A stretch of DNA of 6,503 nucleotides from Verrucomicrobiota bacterium (GCA_003219115.1 QHPN01000160.1:1-6503), one strand, 5' to 3'. Counted from the first letter of the stretch, positions 1-5,743 are shown. Made by a program: numbers and translations. The notes: a model not told the origin generated them from the sequence alone.

Positions 1-405
1 GCGCACGAAACTTTCGTAAAAATTCAGCGGAAAATTTAATATCCCCGTAATAAGAGCAAACCCAATTGCGTAAATGCCAGCCTGAATTGGCCTAAATCTC
101 GTTAGTCTGGCAGCCAGATCCCGGATTCGTGCGGAAAGCCTGGTGGTCAGGAGGAGCAAGGCAATCGCGGCAGTAAGCAGAAAATTCCAAAGAATCAGCC
201 AATAACCGCCTTCGAAATATGCATTTGAGCGCGCTTTTTCATCCGGCGGGATGGTGTCAAGCCAGGCGCGCGTCGCTGCCGCCGGATCAGTGATACCGGT
301 GGGAATCGCCACCGGACCAGGCGAAGGGCTTGGAGTTTCCTGCGCGGACAGGCTGCTTGAGGAACAAGCGAGCGCAATCATAAAAATGGTGAGGCGAACG
401 ATCAT
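1..405 (-). CDS. M48 family (Ste24/CAAX-protease-like) metalloprotease, N-terminal part, cut by window edge
   Basis: This open frame of 135 codons runs off the left edge of the window, so only the N-terminus is present. The start is the ATG at 405-403; an in-frame TAA at 426-424 rules out a longer protein. Residues 1-21 form a signal peptide ending in SLSA, followed by a Pro/Ser-rich stretch and then TIPPDEKARSNAYFEGGYWL at about 51-70. A hydrophobic segment spans about 68-88, the motif LSARIRDLAARLTRFRPIQ about 90-108, and a second membrane segment about 109-127 ends in NFPLNFYESFVR. The EGGYWL...LSxRxRDxAxRxTRFRPxQ pattern is what I know from the membrane N-terminus of Ste24-like M48 zinc proteases, which cleave membrane or misfolded proteins. 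The catalytic HEXXH lies outside the window, so activity cannot be judged. No Shine-Dalgarno sequence is visible. The family call comes from recalled motifs only. Confidence 0.8.
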   Translation of the reverse strand, partial: MIVRLTIFMIALACSSSSLSAQETPSPSPGPVAIPTGITDPAAATRAWLDTIPPDEKARSNAYFEGGYWLILWNFLLTAAIALLLLTTRLSARIRDLAARLTRFRPIQAGIYAIGFALITGILNFPLNFYESFVR

Positions 406-500
406 TTTGAAAGTCTGGCGCGATTAGCTTGGACTGGAAAGCCTGTTTCGCGCAGAAAATCTCGCACGAGCGCAACTTTTTCGTCGACGATTCCCGTCAT
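402..500 (-). CDS. possible 32-residue ORF overlapping the start of the M48 gene (ATGA)
   Basis: An ATG at 500-498 opens a 32-codon frame ending in TGA at 404-402. The stop overlaps the M48 start in an ATGA arrangement, as in translationally coupled genes. The product begins MTGIVDEKVALVRDFLRETG and ends in ANRARLSK; it is soluble, with a likely amphipathic helix at residues 5-19. The first 24 codons have GC-rich third positions like the neighbouring genes, whereas the tail is less typical. It could be a leader ORF for the protease, the leftover 5' end of a decayed gene, or chance. I do not recognise a family and no ribosome binding site is visible. The ORF fills most of the gap between the divergent M48 and 519-860 genes. 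Confidence 0.3.
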   Translation of the reverse strand: MTGIVDEKVALVRDFLRETGFPVQANRARLSK

Positions 501-518
501 TTAGCTTTTTCTTGAGTT

Positions 519-860
519 GTGAAGGTGACCCTCCTTGTGATTTGGCTTTTTGCCGTCAACCTGCTCGCACAAAATTTCGATCCGGCTCTTTGCGGACCGT
601 ATCCGAAAACCTACAAGGAAATTGTCTGGAACTGGCTCCAAGGAATGCTGCTCGACGCCGACAGCGCGAAAATTGAATGGCAAGGCGATCCGAAGCCGGC
701 CGATCTGGGTAAGAATGGTGAGCACATTTACGGGTGGCTGGTCGAGTTTCGAGTGAACTCGCGCAATCGCTTTGGCCAATACACAGGCAAACAATCTCAT
801 GGCGCATTGATCCGTGACAATCAGGTGATTAAGGGAACCGGATTCGGTTACGGGCACTGA
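519..860 (+). CDS. small secreted protein of unknown function
   Basis: This 113-residue protein starts at GTG 519; a TGA at 513-515 in the same frame excludes an upstream start, while GTG 525 is a close alternative. Residues 1-17 (MKVTLLVIWLFAVNLLA) form a clear signal peptide with a signal peptidase I-like site at LLA|QN. There is no lipobox cysteine, so it is probably periplasmic or secreted. The mature part is about 95 residues, with a predicted helix around TYKEIVWNWLQGML (31-44) and then probable strands (KIEW, YGWLVEFRVN, SHGALIRDNQVIKGTG). One cysteine (C25) is present. It resembles small exported beta-rich proteins, but I do not recognise a family and assign no function. It is divergent from the M48 gene. 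A 118-codon frame on the opposite strand (857-501) is much less protein-like. Confidence 0.72.
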   Translation: MKVTLLVIWLFAVNLLAQNFDPALCGPYPKTYKEIVWNWLQGMLLDADSAKIEWQGDPKPADLGKNGEHIYGWLVEFRVNSRNRFGQYTGKQSHGALIRDNQVIKGTGFGYGH

Positions 861-869
861 TTTCGAATA

Positions 870-915
870 ACGGCCACGATGTCCATTCGTCCCATGGGCG
901 GGATGGCCGTGCTAC
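870..915 (-). repeat. REP-like palindrome with CTAC (GTAG on minus strand) at its foot
   Basis: An ACGGCC arm at 870-875 can pair with GGCCGT at 905-910. Alternatively CCATTC at 883-888 pairs with GGGATGG within 901-906, with one T-G wobble, around the internal palindrome CCCATGGG at 891-898. CTAC follows at 912-915. Read on the minus strand this is GTAG followed by a hairpin, the order expected for REP elements recognised by RAYT transposases. The stem is imperfect, so this is the weakest of the set. Confidence 0.4.
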
Positions 916-976
916 AGGAAAGAAAGCTTGGCAAAGAGCAGAAGGCCGTCACATAATGTTATTTCACATTGACCCT

Positions 977-1025
977 GGCGCTCTGTCGCCATCTTAGGGA
1001 CGCCCCGACAGAGCGGGGCGACTAC
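977..1025 (-). repeat. REP-like inverted pair with complementary hairpin loops
   Basis: A 7-bp perfect stem pairs CGCCCCG (1001-1007) with CGGGGCG (1014-1020) around the loop ACAGAG, with CTAC at 1022-1025 at its foot. To its left a shorter hairpin pairs GGCG (977-980) with CGCC (987-990) around the loop CTCTGT. The two loops are exact complements. Equivalently, CGCTCTGTCG (979-988) is a 10-bp inverted repeat of CGACAGAGCG (1006-1015). This is what two inverted copies of one REP unit would look like, the left one partly decayed and lacking its GTAG. Confidence 0.6.
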
Positions 1026-1043
1026 AACCGCCGAATCTGAACA

Positions 1044-1547
1044 ATGACCAAATACTCGTTAGCAACAAAACGCTCTGACGACTTGCCGAAGCGTCCGCGC
1101 CAGGCATCCGAGGGCGGGCAAGCGCTGGTTTTTATTATCATCGTTATCGCCGTCATTGCCGCCGGGCTGTTTTTTCTCAACAGCATGCGGAAGGACGCGA
1201 AAGTCGAAGGCGAACGTTTCGCTCATGAAATAATCGAAAAGTGCGCTTTCCAGCACGATGTAAAATGGCTCCACGGCAAGGTTGCCTCAGATCGCCGAGT
1301 GGCCATACCGCCGGCGATGGATGATCAGTTCATCTATTACCTGACCAAACTCGGCGTCCCCGATCGCAACTATACTCTGTCCGGTCAGTTGGAGTTTGAC
1401 AGTTACTTCGTTTCGCCGCACGGCAGTTACAAAACGATCCTCACTTATCCCGCCCAGCATGCGACCGTGAACTTTACCATTGCGCGCCCGAGCGGTATCT
1501 GGTTGATCACCGATTTTGGCGTCACCTACGAGCGCCCGCCGGAATAG
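1044..1547 (+). CDS. single-pass membrane protein of unknown function
   Basis: This 167-residue protein starts at ATG 1044, with no Shine-Dalgarno sequence upstream. Residues 1-24 are basic and polar (TKRSDDLPKRPRQ). A single strongly hydrophobic segment, ALVFIIIVIAVIAAGLFFL, follows at about 27-45, and then a soluble domain of about 120 residues. The charge distribution places the N-terminus in the cytoplasm and the C-terminal domain outside. The junction EGGQALVFIIIVIAVIAAG faintly recalls the GQALV start of TadE/TadG-like pseudopilin segments, but no other pilin feature is present. The C-terminal domain begins with a helix (GERFAHEIIEKCAFQ) and ends in probable strands (YKTILTYP, ATVNFTIA, WLITDFGVTYE); an NTF2-like fold is conceivable but unproven. 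It converges on the Nudix gene, only 10 bp away. Function not recognised. Confidence 0.7.
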   Translation: MTKYSLATKRSDDLPKRPRQASEGGQALVFIIIVIAVIAAGLFFLNSMRKDAKVEGERFAHEIIEKCAFQHDVKWLHGKVASDRRVAIPPAMDDQFIYYLTKLGVPDRNYTLSGQLEFDSYFVSPHGSYKTILTYPAQHATVNFTIARPSGIWLITDFGVTYERPPE

Positions 1548-1557
1548 GGCGGACGGC

Positions 1558-2184
1558 TTACGCCAGCAACTTTTCCAATTGATCAACACATAGCTGCGAC
1601 CATGTCTCCAGCGTAGCTCGACGCTTCAGTAATGCTTCGCGAGCGAGAAATTCCAGGTTCGTAATCATTGCCTCGCGTTTCTCGACTTTTGGTTCATCGA
1701 GTTTGAAAACATGCACCACTCCGAGATGAACACGGCCGACTTCGGTGGCATCATCGTTCAATAGCGCGACAATGCGATTGTCGAAGGTTGTTTCGATTCG
1801 AATCTCTTCGTTCACTTCGCGTTGAACCCCGGCCCGATAAGCTTCCTCGTCCCAGGCAAACAACGATTCGTCGGTGTCGTTCATGTGTCCGCCGATTCCG
1901 ATTGATCCCTTTGCGGCCAATCGTTGCTCGCCCGCCTTTTTTCCGCGCACATAATAGAGAACACGATCGCGGTGGGCGACGATGACATAGGGAATAATTT
2001 GTTTGTGGGTCGGATCGTTCTCAGCAGCGGCACGCGGCAAAAAGAAATTGTTCCCACGAGACAGAAGCGCTCTGAGATAACGCTGTGGATCGAAGGTTAA
2101 TCCCTGAAACGCGCCCAGCTCATCAAACAGGCTGCGTTTGACGACCAGGATGTTTTCACTCGGCAAATTCACACTTCCGGGCAC
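1558..2184 (-). CDS. Nudix-fold phosphoesterase (COG4112-like)
   Basis: This 208-residue protein probably hydrolyses a nucleoside-diphosphate-like bond in the cytoplasm; the substrate is unknown. The Nudix core is visible as SIGIGGHMND (94-103), then E114, seven residues, and REVNEEIRI (122-130), which supplies the metal-binding glutamates of the REUxEE motif. Two deviations from the classical GX5EX7REUXEEXGU box are seen. The glycine loop is stretched (G99 to E114), and the final Gly is replaced by R129. The SIGIGGH signature and an N-terminus like ILVVKRSLFDELGAFQG (12-28) match my recollection of the COG4112 predicted-phosphoesterase group. The start is GTG 2184, only 5 bp after the pagL-like stop, indicating co-transcription. 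GTG at 2172 or TTG at 2166 are possible alternative starts, because family similarity begins near residue 10. Confidence 0.82.
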   Translation of the reverse strand: MPGSVNLPSENILVVKRSLFDELGAFQGLTFDPQRYLRALLSRGNNFFLPRAAAENDPTHKQIIPYVIVAHRDRVLYYVRGKKAGEQRLAAKGSIGIGGHMNDTDESLFAWDEEAYRAGVQREVNEEIRIETTFDNRIVALLNDDATEVGRVHLGVVHVFKLDEPKVEKREAMITNLEFLAREALLKRRATLETWSQLCVDQLEKLLA

Positions 2185-2189
2185 GAGCG

Positions 2190-2798
2190 CTAAAATGAAA
2201 ACGTAAACCCAACCTGTGGCCCAAAAAGATTCAGGCTGGGGTTCGGATCAGTCTGGCCGGCATTAGAAAGATGTTGGTAGAGCACTCCGAGCTGGCCGCT
2301 AAAACGGTCACTGAACTGATACGACAAGCCGGCGGCACTTAACACATTGAAAGTGAAATCCTGTCCCTGCCCGCCGAATCTCTCGGGCTGGCTGTCGATG
2401 AAACCCAACCCGAGTCCGCCGGAAAAATAGGGTATGATACGGCTGCCCGGCCGGACAAAGTTGTAACGTAATCCCAGGTTCATTCCGAAGTAATGATTCT
2501 CGATCCCGCGAATGATTGGCTCGGCCAGGAAACTCAGGTAAACCTGATTGTAACCTCGAAAAAATCCCCCGCGGTCGAGATAATCGCCCCAGCGAACGCG
2601 CGCGGTTAGAAAATTCGCGCTGATCTGGTAATTGGCAGGCGGATTGATTGCCCCAAACAGGTACGCGGTCTCCAGTGCGAAATCGAACCGAGGCGGTTCT
2701 TCCGAAACAGTGGAACGTACTGCGCCGTCGCTTCCGGCGAAGACGCACTGCGTAGTCGCCACGAACAGCCCGAAAATTATCCCCGACCGCCGTTTCAT
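2190..2798 (-). CDS. PagL-like acyloxyacyl hydrolase / lipid A deacylase family outer-membrane protein
   Basis: This 202-residue protein has a signal peptide (residues 1-21, ending CVFA) and then alternating amphipathic strands typical of a small beta-barrel. It ends in FTFSF with a terminal Phe, the usual outer-membrane insertion signal. The segment YQHLSNAGQTDPNPSLNLFG (174-193) matches the PagL active-site region HxSNAG. PagL removes the 3-O-acyl chain of lipid A with a His-Ser-Glu triad (H126, S128, E140 in Pseudomonas aeruginosa, as I recall). Here H176 and S178 are present, but the position 14 residues after the His is N190 rather than Glu. The enzyme may use another residue, or the protein may be a structural homologue. 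It lies between rluA and the Nudix gene on the same strand. Family confidence is high; deacylase activity is uncertain. Confidence 0.82.
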   Translation of the reverse strand: MKRRSGIIFGLFVATTQCVFAGSDGAVRSTVSEEPPRFDFALETAYLFGAINPPANYQISANFLTARVRWGDYLDRGGFFRGYNQVYLSFLAEPIIRGIENHYFGMNLGLRYNFVRPGSRIIPYFSGGLGLGFIDSQPERFGGQGQDFTFNVLSAAGLSYQFSDRFSGQLGVLYQHLSNAGQTDPNPSLNLFGPQVGFTFSF

Positions 2799-2845
2799 GA
2801 GCCGTTCACGATAAAAGGGACGACATTGTTTGCAATCGCTGCCCC

Positions 2846-2920
2846 GTAGCCGCGGTTTGTTGGCCGCGGCATTTTAGCCGATTGCCACTCTGTTTTGCCG
2901 GGATCACCGATCCCGGCTAC
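2846..2920. repeat. BIME-like double palindrome bounded by GTAG and CTAC
   Basis: The outer ends are GTAG (2846-2849) and CTAC (2917-2920), extendable to GTAGCCG / CGGCTAC. Immediately inside are two strong hairpins: GCCGCGG (2849-2855) with CCGCGGC (2864-2870), loop of 8; and GCCGGGATC (2897-2905) with GATCCCGGC (2909-2917), a 9-bp stem with loop ACC. The 26-bp spacer is unstructured. The layout is GTAG-hairpin-spacer-hairpin-CTAC, as in two inverted REPs. The element lies in the 118-bp gap between rluA and the pagL-like gene and overlaps the rluA stop codon. No T-run follows either hairpin in either direction, so it does not look like an intrinsic terminator. Confidence 0.72.
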
Positions 2921-3741
2921 AACATCCAATCGGACAAGTCCCGCGGTAGTGGACTCGACCAGTCGCGCTCGTCATCAATACGCAATCGCGAAGCGTGCAA
3001 CGCATGTCGCTCGAGCAACAACCTGCTCGCTAATTCATTTGTCCAGCCAGTTTCAATAAACCGAAGATACAAACTTTCATCCGGTCCGTAGATTTTGTCG
3101 CCAACTATCGGATGCCCCAGCGACGCGAGGTGCACGCGAATTTGGTGTGTCCGCCCGGTTGACGGGTGCGCCTTCAGCAACGAAAACGATTCGCCGTTTG
3201 TCATGTGTTTACGGAACCGCCGCAAAACCTCAAATTCAGTCACGGCTTCCGCGCCGCGCGGGTGGATCGTTTGCTTCAAATAAATTTTTGACCGTTCGAC
3301 CTCGCCCTGCCGGACAAGCGGCGCGTCGACCGTTTTGCTTTCCCAATGGGGCCAGCCCCAGACAATTGCGTGGTATTCCTTGGTTACCCGACGCGCGTGC
3401 ATGCAAAGCCCGAACTCACGCGCCGCGGCCGTCGTCTTTGCAACCAAGACAACGCCGCTGGTCTCCCGATCGAGCCGATTAACAATGGATATCTGCCCAC
3501 CGGCGGCGATCTCAAAGGCGAGCAAGTGGCGTAATTCCGACCAAAGCGTCGCGGTGCCATCCGGCTTGGAGGGGTGCACGAGCAAGAGCGGCGGCTTATC
3601 GACGACGATGTACTCGTCCGTCTCGTCGATTGTTTTGAAATCGCGCCGCTCGCGACGGCGAGCGTTTGAAAGTGCAGTCTCGCTCATCCAGCCGATTAAA
3701 GTAGCACAGGCATCCAATACCGCTGAACGAGGGCGACCCAT
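2917..3741 (-). CDS. RluA-family RNA pseudouridine synthase
   Basis: This protein (274 residues from ATG 3741) isomerises uridine to pseudouridine in rRNA or tRNA; the target base cannot be read from sequence. Landmarks in order are YIVVDKPPLLLVHPS (44-58), the catalytic motif NRLDRETSG (88-96) with Asp91 as nucleophile, AHPSTGRTHQIRVHLASLGH (191-210) followed by PIVGDKIYG (211-219), and LERHALHASRL (243-253). The usual HRLD begins with Asn here, a variant I believe also occurs in some RluA relatives. No S4 domain is present, so it belongs to the short RluA/TruC-like type. ATG 3687 (residue 19, MSETALSNARR) is an equally credible start, since the first 18 residues have no family resemblance. 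The stop codon TAG lies within the GTAG of the adjacent repeat, so the extreme C-terminus may have been altered. It is divergent from accB and heads a minus-strand cluster. Confidence 0.9.
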   Translation of the reverse strand: MGRPRSAVLDACATLIGWMSETALSNARRRERRDFKTIDETDEYIVVDKPPLLLVHPSKPDGTATLWSELRHLLAFEIAAGGQISIVNRLDRETSGVVLVAKTTAAAREFGLCMHARRVTKEYHAIVWGWPHWESKTVDAPLVRQGEVERSKIYLKQTIHPRGAEAVTEFEVLRRFRKHMTNGESFSLLKAHPSTGRTHQIRVHLASLGHPIVGDKIYGPDESLYLRFIETGWTNELASRLLLERHALHASRLRIDDERDWSSPLPRDLSDWML

Positions 3742-3760
3742 TGTCGGTGCATTTCGCGCC

Positions 3761-3790
3761 TTGACCTGCTTGGCGAACGCGGTTTACCTA
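3761..3790 (+). promoter_or_regulatory. candidate promoter for the accB operon
   Basis: The spacer between the divergent rluA and accB genes contains TTGACC at 3761-3766, a 5/6 match to the sigma-70 -35 box. After an 18-bp spacer comes TACCTA at 3785-3790, a poor -10 match. It lies 24 bp upstream of the accB GTG. The strong -35 and the position are suggestive; the weak -10 keeps this tentative. Confidence 0.25.
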
Positions 3791-3813
3791 GCGGCTTAAT
3801 CATCCGCCACGCC

Positions 3814-4272
3814 GTGGAACTTAAAGATATCAAAGCCATCATCGATTTGATGCGGAAAAACGACCTTTCCGTGTTCGAAATGGAGAAGGACGGGTTCCGC
3901 TTGAAATTGCAAAAAGGAATTAGCGAGCAACCAATTTCGATGATCCCGGCGTCAAGCGCGTCTGCAGTGCAAAACGGACCGACAAATGCCGTCGCATCCC
4001 CGCCGGCTGCCGCCGCGCCGCCGCCACAGACATCGCATTTGCGTGATATCGTTTCGCCGATGGTAGGGACATTTTATCGGGCGGCTTCGCCCGACGCGCC
4101 TCCGTTTGTCGAGGTCGGCACGGAAGTCACGGAAGAAACGGTCGTCTGCATTATCGAAGCGATGAAAGTGATGAATGAAATCAAGGCCGAGACTAATGGG
4201 GTGATCGCGGAGATCGTGGCGGAGAACAGTAAGCCGGTGCAATTTGGCCAGGTATTGTATCGGGTGCGATGA
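3814..4272 (+). CDS. accB: biotin carboxyl carrier protein of acetyl-CoA carboxylase
   Basis: This 152-residue protein is the mobile biotin carrier of acetyl-CoA carboxylase, which makes malonyl-CoA for fatty acid synthesis in the cytoplasm. The N-terminal helical segment MELKDIKAIIDLMRKNDLSV (1-20) and the following FEMEKDGFRLKL are typical of AccB and fix the start at GTG 3814. An Ala/Pro-rich flexible linker spans about 43-73. The biotinyl domain (about 76-152) begins DIVSPMVGTFYRAASPDAPP, the FY-containing stretch that includes the AccB thumb. The biotinylation motif EAMKVMNEI has the acceptor Lys118. The length is normal for AccB. It is the first gene of a plus-strand operon with accC, thiE and a PfkB kinase. 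The 84-bp gap to accC is unusually long and is filled by a palindromic repeat. Confidence 0.97.
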   Translation: MELKDIKAIIDLMRKNDLSVFEMEKDGFRLKLQKGISEQPISMIPASSASAVQNGPTNAVASPPAAAAPPPQTSHLRDIVSPMVGTFYRAASPDAPPFVEVGTEVTEETVVCIIEAMKVMNEIKAETNGVIAEIVAENSKPVQFGQVLYRVR

Positions 4273-4280
4273 AGCGCATT

Positions 4281-4353
4281 TGTAGGGCGGGCGCTCCGCC
4301 TGCCCAATGGCGGCTTGGCTATCAAAGCCGGCAAGCAGAGTGCTTGCCCTACA
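4281..4353. repeat. BIME-like palindromic element between accB and accC
   Basis: The ends are TGTAGGG (4281-4287) and CCCTACA (4347-4353), giving GTAG/CTAC at the borders. The left hairpin pairs 4285-4293 with 4297-4305: a 9-bp stem GGGCGGGCG / CGCCTGCCC with one G-T wobble and loop CTC. The right hairpin pairs GGCAAGCA (4330-4337) with TGCTTGCC (4341-4348), loop GAG. A middle arm pairs CGGCTT (4311-4316) with AAGCCG (4325-4330). The element starts 8 bp after the accB stop and ends 3 bp before the accC ATG. In the mRNA it would form two or three consecutive stem-loops, which could affect processing, stability or accC initiation. There is no T-run, so it is not a canonical terminator. Confidence 0.8.
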
Positions 4354-4356
4354 ATC

Positions 4357-5742
4357 ATGTTTGAGAAAGTTTTAATCGCGAATCGTGGCGAAATCGCCTT
4401 GCGTGTCATTCGCGCTTGCCGGGAACTCGGCATCCGCACTCTCGCGATCTACTCGGAAGCCGATGTGGATTCACTCCACGTGCAACTGGCAGATGAAGCA
4501 ATCTGTATTGGCGCGCCGCCGAGCTCGGAAAGTTATTTGAAAATCGATCGCATCATGAGTGCAGCGGAAGTGGGGGATGTCGATGCGATCCACCCCGGTT
4601 ATGGATTCCTGGCAGAGAACGCGCACTTCGCCGAGGTGTGCGAAAGCTGCAACATTAACTTTATCGGGCCGCCAGCCAGCGCCATGCGCAAGATGAGCGA
4701 CAAGAATTTGGCGCGCCAATATGCGCGTAAAGCCGGTGTGCCGGTTACCCCGGGAAGCGACGACATCGTTCCTGATGAAAACGACGCGCTCAAAGTGGCG
4801 AAAAAAATTGGCTACCCGGTAATGATCAAGGCGGTAGCAGGAGGCGGTGGACGCGGTATGCGGGTGGCCCACAACGACGCCTCATTTGTGCCGGCGTTCC
4901 ACGCTGCGCGCATGGAAGCGGAGAATGCTTTCGGCAACCCCGCTGTTTATATCGAAAAACTCATCGTCAACCCGCACCACATCGAATTTCAAATCGTGGC
5001 GGACAAGCATGGTCACATCGTGCATTTAGGTGAACGCGATTGCTCCATCCAGCGGCGCAACCAAAAAGTGATTGAGGAGTGTCCATCGCCCTTAATGACC
5101 GATGGGCTGCGCAAGAAAATGGGACACGCCTGTGTGAAACTTGCACACGCCGTCGGTTATCAAAATGCCGGGACGATGGAATTCCTCGTCGATAGCTCCG
5201 GTCATTTCTATTTCATGGAAATGAACACCCGCATCCAGGTCGAGCATACGATTACGGAGGAGGTTTACGGTTGCGACCTGGTGAAGGAACAGATTCGCAT
5301 CGCCGCCGGCGAACGTCTCTCCAAACATGTTGCCCACGCCTCGCCGCGACTACATGCGATCCAATGCCGGATCAACGCCGAAGACCCGGCCAGGAATTTC
5401 CAGTCCTCACCGGGGAAAATTGCATTTTATTACGCGCCGGGTGGACGCGGTATTAGGGTCGATTCGCACGCCTACACCGGTTACGTTGTTCCGCCGTACT
5501 ACGACTCGTTAATCGCAAAGCTGATCGCGGTCGGGGCATCACGGGGATCCGCGATCGATCGAATGCGGCGCGCCTTGGACGAATACTACATCACCGGTAT
5601 CAAGACCACTGTCGGATTTCACGGCGCCATTATGCGGAGCATGGAATTTCGCCAGGGGAAATACGACACCGGCTTCGTCGAGCGGTTAATGTCATCGGAC
5701 AACTTCGAATTGATCGCAACCCCCGGCCGCCTGCACGAATAA
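4357..5742 (+). CDS. accC: biotin carboxylase subunit of acetyl-CoA carboxylase
   Basis: This 461-residue ATP-grasp enzyme carboxylates the biotin on AccB using ATP and bicarbonate. ATG 4357 gives the family-typical start MFEKVLIANRGEIALRVIRA; a longer frame from TTG 4315 would begin inside the repeat and is rejected. Visible motifs: HPGYGFLAEN (79-88), KMSDKNLAR with K116, glycine-rich loop IKAVAGGGGRGMRV (157-170) with K158, PHHIEFQIVAD (206-216), ERDCSIQRRNQKVIEE (226-241), MEFLV with E275, and MEMNTRIQVEH (287-297) containing E288, N290, R292 and E296, then CRINAEDP (337-344) with R338. Metal, ATP and biotin residues therefore all appear intact, and the length is close to the roughly 450 residues of E. 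coli AccC. Small departures are T298 after VEH, where Pro is usual, and Q336 before CRIN, where Glu is usual. No Shine-Dalgarno sequence; the leader is the repeat. thiE starts 1 bp after its stop. Confidence 0.97.
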   Translation: MFEKVLIANRGEIALRVIRACRELGIRTLAIYSEADVDSLHVQLADEAICIGAPPSSESYLKIDRIMSAAEVGDVDAIHPGYGFLAENAHFAEVCESCNINFIGPPASAMRKMSDKNLARQYARKAGVPVTPGSDDIVPDENDALKVAKKIGYPVMIKAVAGGGGRGMRVAHNDASFVPAFHAARMEAENAFGNPAVYIEKLIVNPHHIEFQIVADKHGHIVHLGERDCSIQRRNQKVIEECPSPLMTDGLRKKMGHACVKLAHAVGYQNAGTMEFLVDSSGHFYFMEMNTRIQVEHTITEEVYGCDLVKEQIRIAAGERLSKHVAHASPRLHAIQCRINAEDPARNFQSSPGKIAFYYAPGGRGIRVDSHAYTGYVVPPYYDSLIAKLIAVGASRGSAIDRMRRALDEYYITGIKTTVGFHGAIMRSMEFRQGKYDTGFVERLMSSDNFELIATPGRLHE

Positions 5743-5743
5743 A

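Larger units (their letters stand above)
861..1043. other. 183-bp intergenic region made largely of palindromes
   Basis: No convincing ORF occurs between the two plus-strand small-protein genes. The region contains two GTAG/CTAC-bounded palindromes (870-915 and 977-1025) joined by about 60 bp of AT-richer sequence (918-976). No hairpin here is followed by a run of T, so there is no recognisable intrinsic terminator. No convincing -35/-10 pair was seen for the 1044 gene. Confidence 0.6.

Noticed and set aside
501..857. 118-codon ORF on the minus strand opposite the small secreted protein
   Set aside because: Its translation is composition-biased with no signal or domain, and the plus-strand frame has a signal peptide and protein-like pattern.
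1120..1180. TadE/TadG or type IV pilin-like N-terminus in the 1044 gene
   Set aside because: GQALV before a hydrophobic stretch is suggestive, but there is no prepilin peptidase site with Glu5 and no neighbouring pilus genes.
2846..2920. Intrinsic terminator after rluA
   Set aside because: Strong hairpins are present, but neither strand has a T-run after the stem; the GTAG borders fit a REP-type element better.
3335..3799. 154-codon plus-strand ORF opposite rluA
   Set aside because: It is fully antisense to a gene with intact RluA catalytic motifs; long antisense frames are common in GC-rich coding DNA.
3742..3813. TPP riboswitch or other structured leader upstream of the accB-thiE operon
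   Set aside because: The 72-bp spacer is too short, and no THI-box-like CUGAGA or equivalent core was seen.
4315..4356. N-terminal extension of accC from TTG 4315
   Set aside because: The extra 14 codons lie within the palindromic repeat, and family-typical sequence starts exactly at ATG 4357.
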